Source of the DNA: Rhizobium sp. WYCCWR10014
GTDB lineage: Bacteria > Pseudomonadota > Alphaproteobacteria > Rhizobiales > Rhizobiaceae
DNA length: 35,260 bases
Assembly: GCF_001657485.1 (NCBI RefSeq)
Contig: NZ_LXFU01000017.1
Location: 1-35,260 of the forward strand
Reading direction: 5' to 3'
How positions within the stretch are numbered: the first letter of the stretch is position 1; each line of letters starts with the position of its first letter. Position numbers and translations under genes: made by a program. The notes below the pieces were generated by a model, which was not told the origin of the DNA, searched no databases, and was given only the letters and a program-made list of their open reading frames with translations. Shown piece after piece: positions 16,530 to 25,053 of this stretch.

Positions 16530-17510
16530 TCAATCTAGGACTTCGAGCAATTTCAATTGGATAAGACTTTCAGCACTGGCGACGATTGCTTCTTCGCTTG
16601 TGCGTGGCTTCCACCCGAGCCTCTGCCTCGCCTTGTCACTGCTGGAGCGTCTATGGCTCGCGCTAGCTGAGGAAGAGGCGCCACGACTAGGAACTCTGGC
16701 GGCGAGTTCGCCAAAGCGTTCGCGCAAAATGCTTGCAACGTCCACCAGAGACAGCGGCTCGCCGCTCACGGCAATGAAGCGCTCGCCCGCCGCGGACGGA
16801 TCAGTCATGGCCCGTAGGTGCAGGTCAGCGACGTCGCGCACGTCTACTACACCAAACCACATATCCGGCAATTCAGGTGGAAAGGCTCCGTCCAGCAGTC
16901 CTTTGACGATCTGAATTGACGTCGAAAGCTGAGGGCCAAGCACGGGTCCGAATATTCCGGTTGGGTTGACGACACTTAGTTCGGGTGTTCCACTGTCCTT
17001 CACAAAATCCCATGCAGCGCGCTCCGCGATGGCTTTCGACAGGATGTATGGCTGGTTTGGCCCATCGATCGGCGTCCAGTCGTCCTCAGTAAAGACATGG
17101 CTTGGTGCAGCCGGGCCATACCCAACGGCGGCAAAGGATGATGTGAGCACAACGCGCCTCACGCCGGCGTGACTGGCCGCGCGAAGAACACGCAACGTTC
17201 CGTCACGCGCCGGCACAATCAGGTCATTCGGATCGTCCGGCTGGGCTGACGGAAACGGAGATGCCGTGTGCAGAACATAGTCGCAGCCCGCGACAGCGTC
17301 GCTCCAACCTTCGTCATTCCCCAGATCAGCTTGATAAAATGCGACCTCGCGCTTCGGGTCTACACCGGCTGCCGCGAGCATGGCGCGGACTTCGCCTGCT
17401 TTGTCGAGACTGCGCAGCGTCGTGCGAACCTCATGCTCCGCGGCGAGCGCCGCTACGATGCAATGGCTGCCGAGGAACCCTGAACCACCCGTTATAAGAA
17501 TCTTGCTCAT
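16530..17510 (-). CDS. Extended SDR, dihydroflavonol-4-reductase-like epimerase/reductase
   Basis: A protein of about 326 residues. ILITGGSGFLGSHCIVAAL is the NAD(P) Rossmann glycine motif, and YILSKAIAERAAWDF holds the catalytic Tyr-x3-Lys. ADLGNDEGW and VLHTASPFP are typical of the aldehyde or dihydroflavonol reductase branch, with LRVLRAASHAGVRRVVLTSS further on. Two possible starts exist; the ATG at 17,510 (MSKILI) has better spacing to GGAAAA or GAAGG and matches the family start. It is divergent from an HxlR gene with 88 bp between, suggesting that HxlR controls it. Likely reduces a small carbonyl compound. Confidence 0.88.
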   Translation of the reverse strand: MSKILITGGSGFLGSHCIVAALAAEHEVRTTLRSLDKAGEVRAMLAAAGVDPKREVAFYQADLGNDEGWSDAVAGCDYVLHTASPFPSAQPDDPNDLIVPARDGTLRVLRAASHAGVRRVVLTSSFAAVGYGPAAPSHVFTEDDWTPIDGPNQPYILSKAIAERAAWDFVKDSGTPELSVVNPTGIFGPVLGPQLSTSIQIVKGLLDGAFPPELPDMWFGVVDVRDVADLHLRAMTDPSAAGERFIAVSGEPLSLVDVASILRERFGELAARVPSRGASSSASASHRRSSSDKARQRLGWKPRTSEEAIVASAESLIQLKLLEVLD

Positions 17511-17598
17511 ATAATTTTCCATACCTTCAGTTGTTCTTGCGGCCAGTCATTGCGAAGCATATGAAAATTGGCAAGTAGGATAGTTTTCCAGAGGTAGT

Positions 17599-17979
17599 AT
17601 GAAAAACCAGACCATAGAGCCGCGGATATATGGTGAAGATTGCGATGGCTGCACAGGGCCGGAGCCGATCGACGTCATGCGCTTCCAGCGGGCGATCCGG
17701 GCGATCACCGGTAAGTGGAAAATCGAGATCGTGTGTAGCTTGGTTGCTGGGCCGATGCGTTTCGGCGAACTGCGCCGAGCGCTGCCAGGCATCACTCAGC
17801 ACATGCTGACCGAGCAGCTTCGCGACCTTGAGCGCAACGGCATCGTCATCCGCACCGCTTACGCAGAGATACCGCCAAGGGTCGAATATGCGCTCTCCCA
17901 GGCCGGCATCGACCTCATGCCGACCTTTGCGACATTGCGCGACTGGGCCTTGCGATATGAGAACCAGTTGGCGGGCTAG
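17599..17979 (+). CDS. HxlR-family transcriptional regulator
   Basis: A 126-residue winged-helix protein. FQRAIRAITGKWKIEIVCSL, then MRFGELRRALPGITQHMLTE and QLRDLERNGIVIRTAYAEIP are the conserved HxlR blocks, and VEYALSQAGIDLMPTFATLRD closes the domain. Two Cys (C-D-G-C) near residue 15 could sense thiol-reactive compounds; some HxlR proteins, such as HypR and YodB, do so. Its length is normal. It is divergent from the SDR gene to its left, its likely target, and convergent with the next LysR gene. Confidence 0.9.
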   Translation: MKNQTIEPRIYGEDCDGCTGPEPIDVMRFQRAIRAITGKWKIEIVCSLVAGPMRFGELRRALPGITQHMLTEQLRDLERNGIVIRTAYAEIPPRVEYALSQAGIDLMPTFATLRDWALRYENQLAG

Positions 17980-17997
17980 CTACGCAGATGTACCGCG

Positions 17998-18903
17998 TCA
18001 CGTGCGTTTGCTGAGGGCGTCGCGGGGAAAGCCGGCAGCGAGGTGGTCGATGAGCGCCCGGACGGCAGGTGACAGGCCGCGCCTTGTCGTAAAGACCAGA
18101 TGCACGATGCCCTGTAGCCCACCCCAAGCTGGCAACACGCGCACAAGCTTTCCAGCCTCCAGCGCATCGCGACAGACATGATCGGGCAGGAGCGCGATAC
18201 CCAGGCCATTGATTGCAGCATCGCGCACGGTTGCCATGTCCTCGCATCCCATGCGCGGCTGGACGCGAACGATATGCTTGTGACCATCCTCCGCTTCCAG
18301 GTGCCATTCGAGATCGTCCGACGCATGGTCAGTTGCCAATGCCGGGAAGGTGTTCAGATGCTCGATGCTGGCCACCTGACTGGCAAGTTGAGGACTGGCA
18401 ACCAGAATGCGGATCGAGGCTCCCAGCGACCGCATGGTCAGGGCTGCATCCGAGGTAAGGCTGGCGCGGACGCGAAGCGCGAGATCAATGCGTTCTTCGA
18501 TCAGGTCCACCGCCCGGTCGGTTGCCACCAGCTGAAGCCGCACTTTCGGAAAGCGTAACAGGAAGGATGACATCAATGTCGAAATGGGCGCGACCATCCC
18601 TGTTGGGCAACTGAAGCGGATGCGGCCATGCGGTTCCGCCTGCGCCTGCGCGACCAGCGCTTCCGCCTGTTCGGCTTCCGCAAGTATTGCTCTGCATCGC
18701 TCGTAGAATGCCTGGCCAGTGTCAGTCACCCGGAAGCGGCGGCTCGTCCGCTCGATTAATCGCAAGCCTAGCCGCTCCTCAAGACCCGCAATCCTTCGGC
18801 TGAGTTTGGACTTCGGCTCCCGCAGCGCCCGCCCAGCGGCGGCAAAGCCGCCATGAGCGACGACTTCGGCGAAATAGGCGTAGTCATTCAGATCAATCCG
18901 CAT
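17998..18903 (-). CDS. LysR-family transcriptional regulator
   Basis: About 301 residues from the ATG at 18,903, which has AGAGGA 7 nt upstream. An upstream TTG at 18,936 lacks a ribosome binding site. The HTH is LNDYAYFAEVVAHGGFAAAG with RALREPKSKLSRRIAGLEER, of the DyP/LrhA-like CrgA branch. The effector domain has RIDLALRVRASLTSDAALTM. It is divergent from the SDR at 19,017 and presumably controls that gene and the SnoaL-like gene after it. Confidence 0.9.
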   Translation of the reverse strand: MRIDLNDYAYFAEVVAHGGFAAAGRALREPKSKLSRRIAGLEERLGLRLIERTSRRFRVTDTGQAFYERCRAILAEAEQAEALVAQAQAEPHGRIRFSCPTGMVAPISTLMSSFLLRFPKVRLQLVATDRAVDLIEERIDLALRVRASLTSDAALTMRSLGASIRILVASPQLASQVASIEHLNTFPALATDHASDDLEWHLEAEDGHKHIVRVQPRMGCEDMATVRDAAINGLGIALLPDHVCRDALEAGKLVRVLPAWGGLQGIVHLVFTTRRGLSPAVRALIDHLAAGFPRDALSKRT

Positions 18904-19016
18904 CCAGCGTTCCTCTGATAGAACGGTACGTGTCAAAATCGCTGACTACAAGCCTCATCGTTCATCTTCCATATTCGAAAGCAACGGCACTTCGCCGGTT
19001 TTGAAGGAGAAAGACG

Positions 19017-19769
19017 ATGATGAACAGGTTCAACAACAAGGTCGTGGTGGTGACGGGTGGATCCAGCGGTATCGGCCTCGCCGTGGCGAAAGCCTTCGCA
19101 GCAGAGGGTGCTTCGGTGTTTATCACCGGCCGCCGGCAGGAGGCATTGGATGCCGCCGTGAAGCTGATCGGCGGCCGCGTGACGGCAGTGCGGGGCGACA
19201 TGGCTGATCTCGCCGACATTGACCGGCTTTACGACGCCGTCCAACAGAAGCACGCACAGATCGATGTGCTGTTCGCCAATGCCGGTGGCGGCGAAATGGT
19301 CGCGCTCGGTGCGATTACCGAGGAACATTATCAGCGGACGTTCGACACCAACGTGAAGGGCGTCCTGTTCACGGTGCAGAAGGCGCTACCGCTTTTGAAG
19401 GACGGTGCCTCCGTCATCCTGACGAGTTCTACCACCAGCATTTCCGGCACACCGGCCTTTAGCGTCTATTCTGCGACCAAGGCCGCGGTGCGCAACTTCG
19501 CCCGCAACTGGATGCTCGACCTGAAGGATCGCCACATCCGCGTCAACGCGATCAGCCCCGGCGTCACCGATACAGCCGGTTTGGATGAACTGTTTGGTGG
19601 CGGCAACCAGGCGCAGGGCACAAGGGATTATCTCGCGAGCCTGATTCCTGCCGGACGGGTCGGCCAGCCGGAAGAGATCGCCAAGGCTGTGCTGTTCCTT
19701 GCCTCTGATGACGCCAGCTTCATCAACGGTATCGAACTCTTCGTCGATGGCGGCCAGGCTCAAATCTGA
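19017..19769 (+). CDS. Classical SDR oxidoreductase
   Basis: A 250-residue protein with all classical motifs: TGGSSGIG (13-20), NAG (88-90), Ser138, Tyr151-x3-Lys155 in YSATK, and NAISPGVTDT after the active site. VGQPEEIAKAVLFLASDDAS followed by FINGIELFVDGGQAQI is the standard C-terminus. The Shine-Dalgarno GAAGGAG is 6-8 nt before the ATG. Probably NADP(H)-dependent and cytoplasmic. It forms an operon with the SnoaL-like gene 73 bp downstream and is divergent from LysR. Confidence 0.92.
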   Translation: MMNRFNNKVVVVTGGSSGIGLAVAKAFAAEGASVFITGRRQEALDAAVKLIGGRVTAVRGDMADLADIDRLYDAVQQKHAQIDVLFANAGGGEMVALGAITEEHYQRTFDTNVKGVLFTVQKALPLLKDGASVILTSSTTSISGTPAFSVYSATKAAVRNFARNWMLDLKDRHIRVNAISPGVTDTAGLDELFGGGNQAQGTRDYLASLIPAGRVGQPEEIAKAVLFLASDDASFINGIELFVDGGQAQI

Positions 19770-19842
19770 AGTCACACGTGTCGCCAGGAACCTCGACACA
19801 ATACCGTGGCCGAGGTTCGGCGTCCTCTCAAGGAAGCATGTC

Positions 19843-20259
19843 ATGATACAGTCTAACGAATCCGCAGAGCGTATCCGCGAGTTGCTCGACCGGAACCTCC
19901 AGGAGGTCTTCGGCGAAGGCGACAACGACCGGCGGCGTGCCGCGATCGGCGAACTCTGGGCAGACGACGGCGTCCTATACGTTCCTCCCGGTGCAATCAT
20001 CGGCCACGATGCGATTGACAAGTTCGCTGGCGACCTAAGAGCCACGCATCCGCACTATATCTATGCGCCGCACGGCAATCCGCAGGTGCTCCACAACGCC
20101 GGACGGTTGGCTTGGGGTTCGGGGCCGCGCGGTGAGCCGCCCGAATATACGGGCTGGGACGTGATCACCGTCCGCGATGGCAAGATTAAAGCGCTGTACG
20201 TCTTTCTCGACGAGACCTCGGATGAGTTTCGCCGGGCCAGCGGCAAAACTGCGAGCTGA
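19843..20259 (+). CDS. SnoaL/NTF2-like domain protein
   Basis: A 138-residue protein. The chosen ATG at 19,843 has AAGGA about 8 nt upstream; the frame is open further left but overlaps the SDR gene. RIRELLDRNLQEVF, LWADDGVLYVPPGAIIGHDA, NAGRLAWGSGPRG and GWDVITVRDGKIKALYVFLD give the NTF2-like cone fold seen in SnoaL-type isomerases and in many stress-linked accessory proteins. No clear catalytic residues can be named. Next to an SDR, it may act on the same small molecule. Confidence 0.85.
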   Translation: MIQSNESAERIRELLDRNLQEVFGEGDNDRRRAAIGELWADDGVLYVPPGAIIGHDAIDKFAGDLRATHPHYIYAPHGNPQVLHNAGRLAWGSGPRGEPPEYTGWDVITVRDGKIKALYVFLDETSDEFRRASGKTAS

Positions 20260-20400
20260 GTTGCTCTCTTGGGCCGGCAGGCATGCCGGGCGAAGACGGC
20301 TGAGCGAGCGCGATCCTTTAGGATGGACTGACGGGGTCGGCCCAACCGGCCTCTCATCGATGCCCGGCCTTCCGCATGCAGTAGAAAACGCACCCTAAGG

Positions 20401-20430
20401 AGACGCGAGCAAAATCCCTTGCTCGCGTCT
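20401..20430 (-). terminator. Hairpin after the tRNA remnant
   Basis: AGACGCGAGCAA, 6 nt, TTGCTCGCGTCT forms a 12-bp perfect stem. It begins directly after the 3' end of the tRNA fragment on the minus strand, the usual place for a tRNA terminator. It could equally serve the SDR-SnoaL transcript from the other side. Confidence 0.7.
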
Positions 20431-20432
20431 TA

Positions 20433-20461
20433 CGCCTTGAACGGACTCGAACCGCCGACCC
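20433..20461 (-). tRNA. tRNA 3' fragment (T-arm and acceptor strand only), probable attachment-site scar
   Basis: Minus strand: GGCGG, TTCGAGT, CCGTT (T-stem 5 bp, loop 7 nt with the canonical TTCGA) at 20,456-20,440, then the acceptor strand CAAGGCG at 20,439-20,433. No CCA is encoded. The anticodon and D arms cannot be built from the sequence upstream (20,462-20,560), and no CGCCTTG acceptor partner was found nearby, so the gene is only a 3' piece. Such pieces arise when an element integrates at a tRNA 3' end. The identity of the tRNA is not clear. Confidence 0.55.
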
Positions 20462-20641
20462 TTTTGATATAAAAGCTATCTCTCTGAAATTGTATCGGAT
20501 GTCGGCTTTGCCTGCAGGAAATAGCTGATTTGGGGGCCGTGAGCGGACTGGCTGTTTTTGGCGCTAAGAACGCGATACACAAGTAATACTTGCTGGTATT
20601 TCAATATGTTCGAAACTTGATTCTTTCGGTAGCACCCTCAA

Positions 20642-22255
20642 ATGACCCTCGACGGATTCCTGACCTTCCTTGGACTAGCTGCTGCCGTTTTCGCAATTAT
20701 TCCACCGGTTGCCAGGTTGCGGATCCGTTTGCAGCTTGTTCCGCAAGCCATCTTGGCGGGCGCGGCATTGGTGCTCGCCCTCTACTTCGAGTTTTTCCAG
20801 TTTGTTTCCCTACCTTGCCTGCCGGCGTTTCGGATTGTCTGCAACGGGCTCGTAATCCAGCCCGGCGCCGCCTTTACGCCAGCGATGGCCGCATTTCTCG
20901 TTGTTGTGGTCTGGATGCTACTAGCTTGCCTGGTGGCGATATGCCTCCCACCGAGCCAGCGATCAATCCGCCCAATGGCCGATCTCGTCGAGCAGCTGTT
21001 CCACCAGCAACGCTACGGCGAGGCGGTTGACTTCGTCCTTCCGCACGTGCGCTTCTTGGAGCGTGCCCAAAATCGCAAGCTCTGGAATCAAAAGTTGAAG
21101 GACTGGCTCGCCGGCAAGCGTATCCCCGATCTGGAGGAATGGTTAAGTGATCCCATACGTGCGGACAAGAAGCGAAGGTGGCTAACGCCATTTCGATTAT
21201 TGGCGCGATGCGTTCCGGGGGGAGCACATGCGCAAGAGCACGCCGAACGCATCTTGAATTCCCTCTACCTAAGCCGGCAATTCATGGACTACGCTGCTCT
21301 TCAGCGCCCCAGTGTGACAGGGGTGCTTCTGACGCTCGATGCCCATCAGCGTTTCGACTTCTCCAATCGACTTTTGGCTAGCTTGGCTTCGTCGCCAGGA
21401 AGCCGCCTATATGAAGAAGTTGAACGGAACGCCAAGTATGAAGGCCTCGGCGACAATCTCGTGGTCGGCCACAATTTCATCTTGCGAGCGTATTTCTTGG
21501 ACGCAAGCGTGGCCGAAAGCCTTGCGGCCTGGAAGCCCATCGGCGATTTCGTGATCAATTATATTAGGGGTGATGACGCCGTCGTTCGAGCAAAGCTCAA
21601 CGGAAAGAGCGATGGTTTCGACCAACGAAGGTGGCGAGATCCGGTGGCTTTTGCCATCGCCTATTTCGACTTGATGATCCGTTCGGCGTTCAGTCAGAAC
21701 ATCAAGGATCACATGTGGCTGGCCTACCTGGATCACTTCGTTGACGAGCTGGTTGACATCTACGATGCCACCGGTCCCGAGATCGCTCAGGGTGATGAAT
21801 TTCCGACTTGGAATGCTCACCTGATCTATGAATGTATCAACACCTTGGGACACTGGGTTCAGTTTACTCGAAAGGCCCCAGAGGGATCGGTTCATCGTAG
21901 TTTTCCGGGAAGCCTTCACCAAGGATCGGCGGGCATTCCGGCGAATGCGGCGCGCAGTCTTGGCACGTGCCTCTACCATGTTCTCCAGTCCCACCGTGTC
22001 GGCGATACGTTTGCTATGTATATGGTCGAATGCGCCTTGAGGGACATCAGGTATCTCGTGCAGCCCGAGGACGAGGAAGCTCGAAAGTTCCTCATCCGCT
22101 CAATCGTCACGGGCGGCGGTCGTGATAATGCCCATGATTATGGAGCAAGACTGGCACACCTACTCGGTGGCATCGATTATATTCTTTTGAATGATGTTTC
22201 GGATCTTCTCGCTGCAGCGAGGCTTACCCACCCCCGAGCAGAATTTCCCGATTGA
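20642..22255 (+). CDS. Uncharacterised membrane-anchored protein, island-associated
   Basis: A 537-residue protein of no family I recognise. Three probable TM segments occupy the first 105 residues (about 3-20, 34-55 and 78-103); they are followed by a soluble part of about 430 residues. That part is rich in aromatic residues and helical, with IADLVE-like amphipathic stretches (MADLVEQLFHQQRYGEAVDF) and no nuclease or NTPase motif. The ATG has no good ribosome binding site. It is the first gene to the right of the tRNA scar and is followed by a PIN-domain gene on the same strand. A membrane effector or defence protein is possible from its setting only. Confidence 0.65.
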   Translation: MTLDGFLTFLGLAAAVFAIIPPVARLRIRLQLVPQAILAGAALVLALYFEFFQFVSLPCLPAFRIVCNGLVIQPGAAFTPAMAAFLVVVVWMLLACLVAICLPPSQRSIRPMADLVEQLFHQQRYGEAVDFVLPHVRFLERAQNRKLWNQKLKDWLAGKRIPDLEEWLSDPIRADKKRRWLTPFRLLARCVPGGAHAQEHAERILNSLYLSRQFMDYAALQRPSVTGVLLTLDAHQRFDFSNRLLASLASSPGSRLYEEVERNAKYEGLGDNLVVGHNFILRAYFLDASVAESLAAWKPIGDFVINYIRGDDAVVRAKLNGKSDGFDQRRWRDPVAFAIAYFDLMIRSAFSQNIKDHMWLAYLDHFVDELVDIYDATGPEIAQGDEFPTWNAHLIYECINTLGHWVQFTRKAPEGSVHRSFPGSLHQGSAGIPANAARSLGTCLYHVLQSHRVGDTFAMYMVECALRDIRYLVQPEDEEARKFLIRSIVTGGGRDNAHDYGARLAHLLGGIDYILLNDVSDLLAAARLTHPRAEFPD

Positions 22256-22681
22256 TAGGGTTATGCCGATCTCGGCAATGCAGGAGACGAACCGTTGGAA
22301 GATTTCATAGCATCGAGAAAGAGGTCGATGCTTTTGTTGCGGCCTTGCCGATAGCGACACTTGCGGCTCCGACATTGCTGCATCAGTTTATCTTCTCGAT
22401 GCTTCATATGTCCGGACGCGATCAAACCAAGCGAGTCGCTGGCGAGACGATATAATATCGAATGAGCTGCTTGCTGGCCTGGCTGGCTGGTCGAGACTGG
22501 GACCTAGGGCCGGCCTCTGTTCCGGAAATGATGGCGACATTGAATGAAGCAGACCCAAAGAGAGATTAGTTCAAATCAGGGGACAGGCTGGAGTCGACGC
22601 GACGGCTGACGCACATCGCGAAAATCTGTAACGTTACGCAGAGCTACGATTTCAGATTAACCATAAAACCGGCACCTACAA
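22256..22681. other. Stretch without a clear gene before the PIN gene
   Basis: About 430 bases. A short plus-strand frame (22,252-22,455) with HQFIFSMLHMSGRDQTKRV has no start signal or known family and may be debris. The last 60 bases hold the promoter of the PIN gene and the palindrome described separately. Confidence 0.35.
22628..22637. promoter_or_regulatory. Perfect palindrome GTAACGTTAC upstream of the PIN gene
   Basis: A 10-bp symmetric site 44 bp before the PIN start codon. Nine of its ten bases recur (GTAACGTCAC) in the operator-like site before the nucleotidyltransferase operon. Possible shared regulator; inferred. Confidence 0.4.
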
Positions 22682-23713
22682 ATGTTGCATCTGTTGATTG
22701 ATACGTGCATATGGCTCGACCTATCCAAAGATTACCGCTCGCAACCTCTCATCAACGCCCTGAAGGATCTGATCGCGGCGGGGGAAGTGGAGCTTATCGT
22801 TCCTCAAATTGTCGTTGACGAATTTCTGCGCAACAAATCGAGGGTCATCGCCGAAGCGCAGCGTAGCCTGCAGTCTCATTTCAGACTGGTCCGCGAAGCC
22901 GTTAATCAGTTCGGTGCTGACGAAATTAAAGCCCCTACCCTGCAGGCACTCAATGAAGTCGACCATAAGATTGTCACTGGCAGCGATTCCGTTCTGAGCG
23001 TCGTGGACTCCATTGAAAAGTTGCTGCTCGCACAAGCTCCCGTTCCAACGACGGATGCGGTTAAAGCGCGGGTGACGGATAGGGCGCTCGCGAACCTCGC
23101 CCCCTATCACCGGGCGAAAAACAGTGTCGGAGATGCGATCCTGGTCGAGATCTACGCGGACATCGTCGCGCGGTCCGACGTTAAAGACGCACGCTTCGCC
23201 TTCGTCACGCATAACATCAAGGATTTCAGCGAGCCAAATGGGGATCGCCGTCTTCCCCACCCCGACCTGGCGCCCTCATTCGCACCGCCAAAGTCCACCT
23301 ACTGGGTTTCATTGCTCGATACGCTGAAAGACATAGATCCGGACCTCTTGGCCGATCACGACGCCGAATTCAACTACTCGCCCCAGTTCCGCAGGCTTTC
23401 GGAAATCCTGGAAGCCGAACACCTGCTGTTCCGCCAGGTCTGGTACAATCGGCATTGGAACCTCCGGTCAACAATCGAAGACGGCACGCATCATGTCGTA
23501 CCGGAATCCGAATATTCCCGCTCCCCGTACCGGCAGGATCAAACACTCGATACGGTTTGGGCAGGTGCGCTTGCAGCCGCGAAAAGGACAGAGGACGAGA
23601 TCGGAATCGAGAATCTCGGCCCGTGGGACGATTTCGAATGGGGCATGATTAACGGGAAGCTGTCAGCTTTGCGTTGGGTTACAGGCGATGAGTGGGACAT
23701 GCTCGATACATAG
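22682..23713 (+). CDS. PIN-domain ribonuclease (DUF4935-type), larger form
   Basis: A 343-residue protein. The PIN domain fills residues 1-185: LIDTCIWLDLS with Asp7, IVPQIVVDEFLRNKSR with Glu47, KNSVGDAILVEIYADI with Asp151, and FAFVTHNIKDFS with Asp181 as the acidic cluster that binds Mg/Mn. The layout with a long helical insert between the second and third acidic motifs matches the DUF4935 branch rather than VapC toxins. Residues 190-343 form an unrecognised C-terminal domain. No antitoxin gene is adjacent. PIN proteins of this size often appear in defence islands as RNA-cleaving effectors. The gene runs convergent to the HEPN operon with 33 bp between. Confidence 0.8.
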   Translation: MLHLLIDTCIWLDLSKDYRSQPLINALKDLIAAGEVELIVPQIVVDEFLRNKSRVIAEAQRSLQSHFRLVREAVNQFGADEIKAPTLQALNEVDHKIVTGSDSVLSVVDSIEKLLLAQAPVPTTDAVKARVTDRALANLAPYHRAKNSVGDAILVEIYADIVARSDVKDARFAFVTHNIKDFSEPNGDRRLPHPDLAPSFAPPKSTYWVSLLDTLKDIDPDLLADHDAEFNYSPQFRRLSEILEAEHLLFRQVWYNRHWNLRSTIEDGTHHVVPESEYSRSPYRQDQTLDTVWAGALAAAKRTEDEIGIENLGPWDDFEWGMINGKLSALRWVTGDEWDMLDT

Positions 23714-23746
23714 AACATTCCGATTTCGCTCGCGCCTTCTCAAGGA

Positions 23747-25036
23747 TCAAATCAATGCGCGCCGCGCTGCTTCTCGCGTCAGCGCCCGAAGCAGACCGGC
23801 TAGATTGATGATGATCTGGTCATCCTCCTCGCTTGAATAGGGCGAAACAAGCTTGCCGTGCATGACACCGTTGCGGATCTTTATCCAGGACGCTACCTGA
23901 GGTCTTGTTCCCACCCTCTCATCCGCCAATGTGTAAAGCGCCCGCTGCACGGAAACCGCATCCGCTCTCTTCACCGCGGCTTTGGCTGCATCCCTTAGCC
24001 TCGACGCACCCTCCCACTGCTCGATATGAGCGACCAGGGAATCGATGGCGGCCTGATCGGCGTCGGTTCTGAGCGTGCCTTCAGGAACGAGGCGACGCGC
24101 CACGCCTTCGATACTGCTGGCCAGCGTCAGCGACATCACCCATCTGGAACCCTGCGCAGATTGGATCACTTCCTCATAAAACGTGGTGATCGTGTGGCTT
24201 TCCCACCCTCCTTCGCGCGCAACCAGGGTGAGGAGCCCCGCATAGAGATCGAAGAAATCGGCGTCGTTCGTAAGACGGTCGTCACCGCTCCACAAAGCGG
24301 TCCATGTCGAATCCGAAGTCCAGGCCGGTGACTCTCGCACCCAGAGCATGGAGCGTCCGTTCGGAAAGCGGCGTTCGACCAGCCGCGGAAACGCCAACTG
24401 ACCGAAAAGAATGCGGAGAGGTTCGCCGAACCAATTTTCGGCCGCGTGTGCGGGCAGGGCTGCGGCATGTGCAGCTGAAATGGAAAGTACGTTTGTCTCG
24501 CTGTCGAACGCGAACCTGACGGGTATGCCCAGCACGTTGATGGTGCGGACGGCGCATGCGCCGCCAGCCTCGGCGTCACTTCGCACGAAGCGCCGGAAAA
24601 TGATCGAGGCGCTATGATTTCGCGGAATGAGAAAACGGGATTCGGCGCCGCTTTCCCCCGTCGCTGGCCCCTCAACGCGGGTACTTAAGCTATCGGACGC
24701 GCCGGTGAGCACCCACTGATCGCCATCGGTATCTACCTTTGGGACCGTCCAGCCGCCCGACCATTCCGTCCCGTCCGCATCGGTCATCACCAGGCGGAAC
24801 CTGTGTCGCGCCTCGTAGGGTTCGTTCCGCTGACGATTGAGCGCGCTCAGGCTGTGCCTCAGATCGACAGGCTGCCCTGTCATCCGGTAGCGGAATTCCC
24901 GCTCAGACACGATTTCGAACTCGCCTTCCCCTTCCGCAAGGAGCGGCTCAGAATCATAGGCCAATAGCGCCATTCTCGGAGCGCGGATCGTGACGGGGCC
25001 TCGCAGGTAGGGATTCAGGCGATCGATGTGCGGCAT
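23747..25036 (-). CDS. HEPN-motif protein (ApeA-like), last gene of the Abi_2-HNH operon
   Basis: A 429-residue protein. The C-terminal helical region has IKIRNGVMHGKLVSPYSSEE, with R388-x4-H393, the catalytic RX4-6H motif of HEPN ribonucleases, followed by DDQIIINLAGLLRALTREA. The middle (about 230-385) is helical; the first 150 residues look beta-rich (FRLVMTDADGTEWSGGWTVP). A beta N-terminus plus a C-terminal HEPN of this layout recalls ApeA-type single-gene abortive infection proteins, but the N-terminal sequence does not match that family clearly. It begins 17 bp after the HNH stop, so the three genes are one unit. Probably an RNase effector, held off until triggered; inferred. Confidence 0.7.
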   Translation of the reverse strand: MPHIDRLNPYLRGPVTIRAPRMALLAYDSEPLLAEGEGEFEIVSEREFRYRMTGQPVDLRHSLSALNRQRNEPYEARHRFRLVMTDADGTEWSGGWTVPKVDTDGDQWVLTGASDSLSTRVEGPATGESGAESRFLIPRNHSASIIFRRFVRSDAEAGGACAVRTINVLGIPVRFAFDSETNVLSISAAHAAALPAHAAENWFGEPLRILFGQLAFPRLVERRFPNGRSMLWVRESPAWTSDSTWTALWSGDDRLTNDADFFDLYAGLLTLVAREGGWESHTITTFYEEVIQSAQGSRWVMSLTLASSIEGVARRLVPEGTLRTDADQAAIDSLVAHIEQWEGASRLRDAAKAAVKRADAVSVQRALYTLADERVGTRPQVASWIKIRNGVMHGKLVSPYSSEEDDQIIINLAGLLRALTREAARRALI

Positions 25037-25053
25037 GGGGGCAATTCTGGCGG

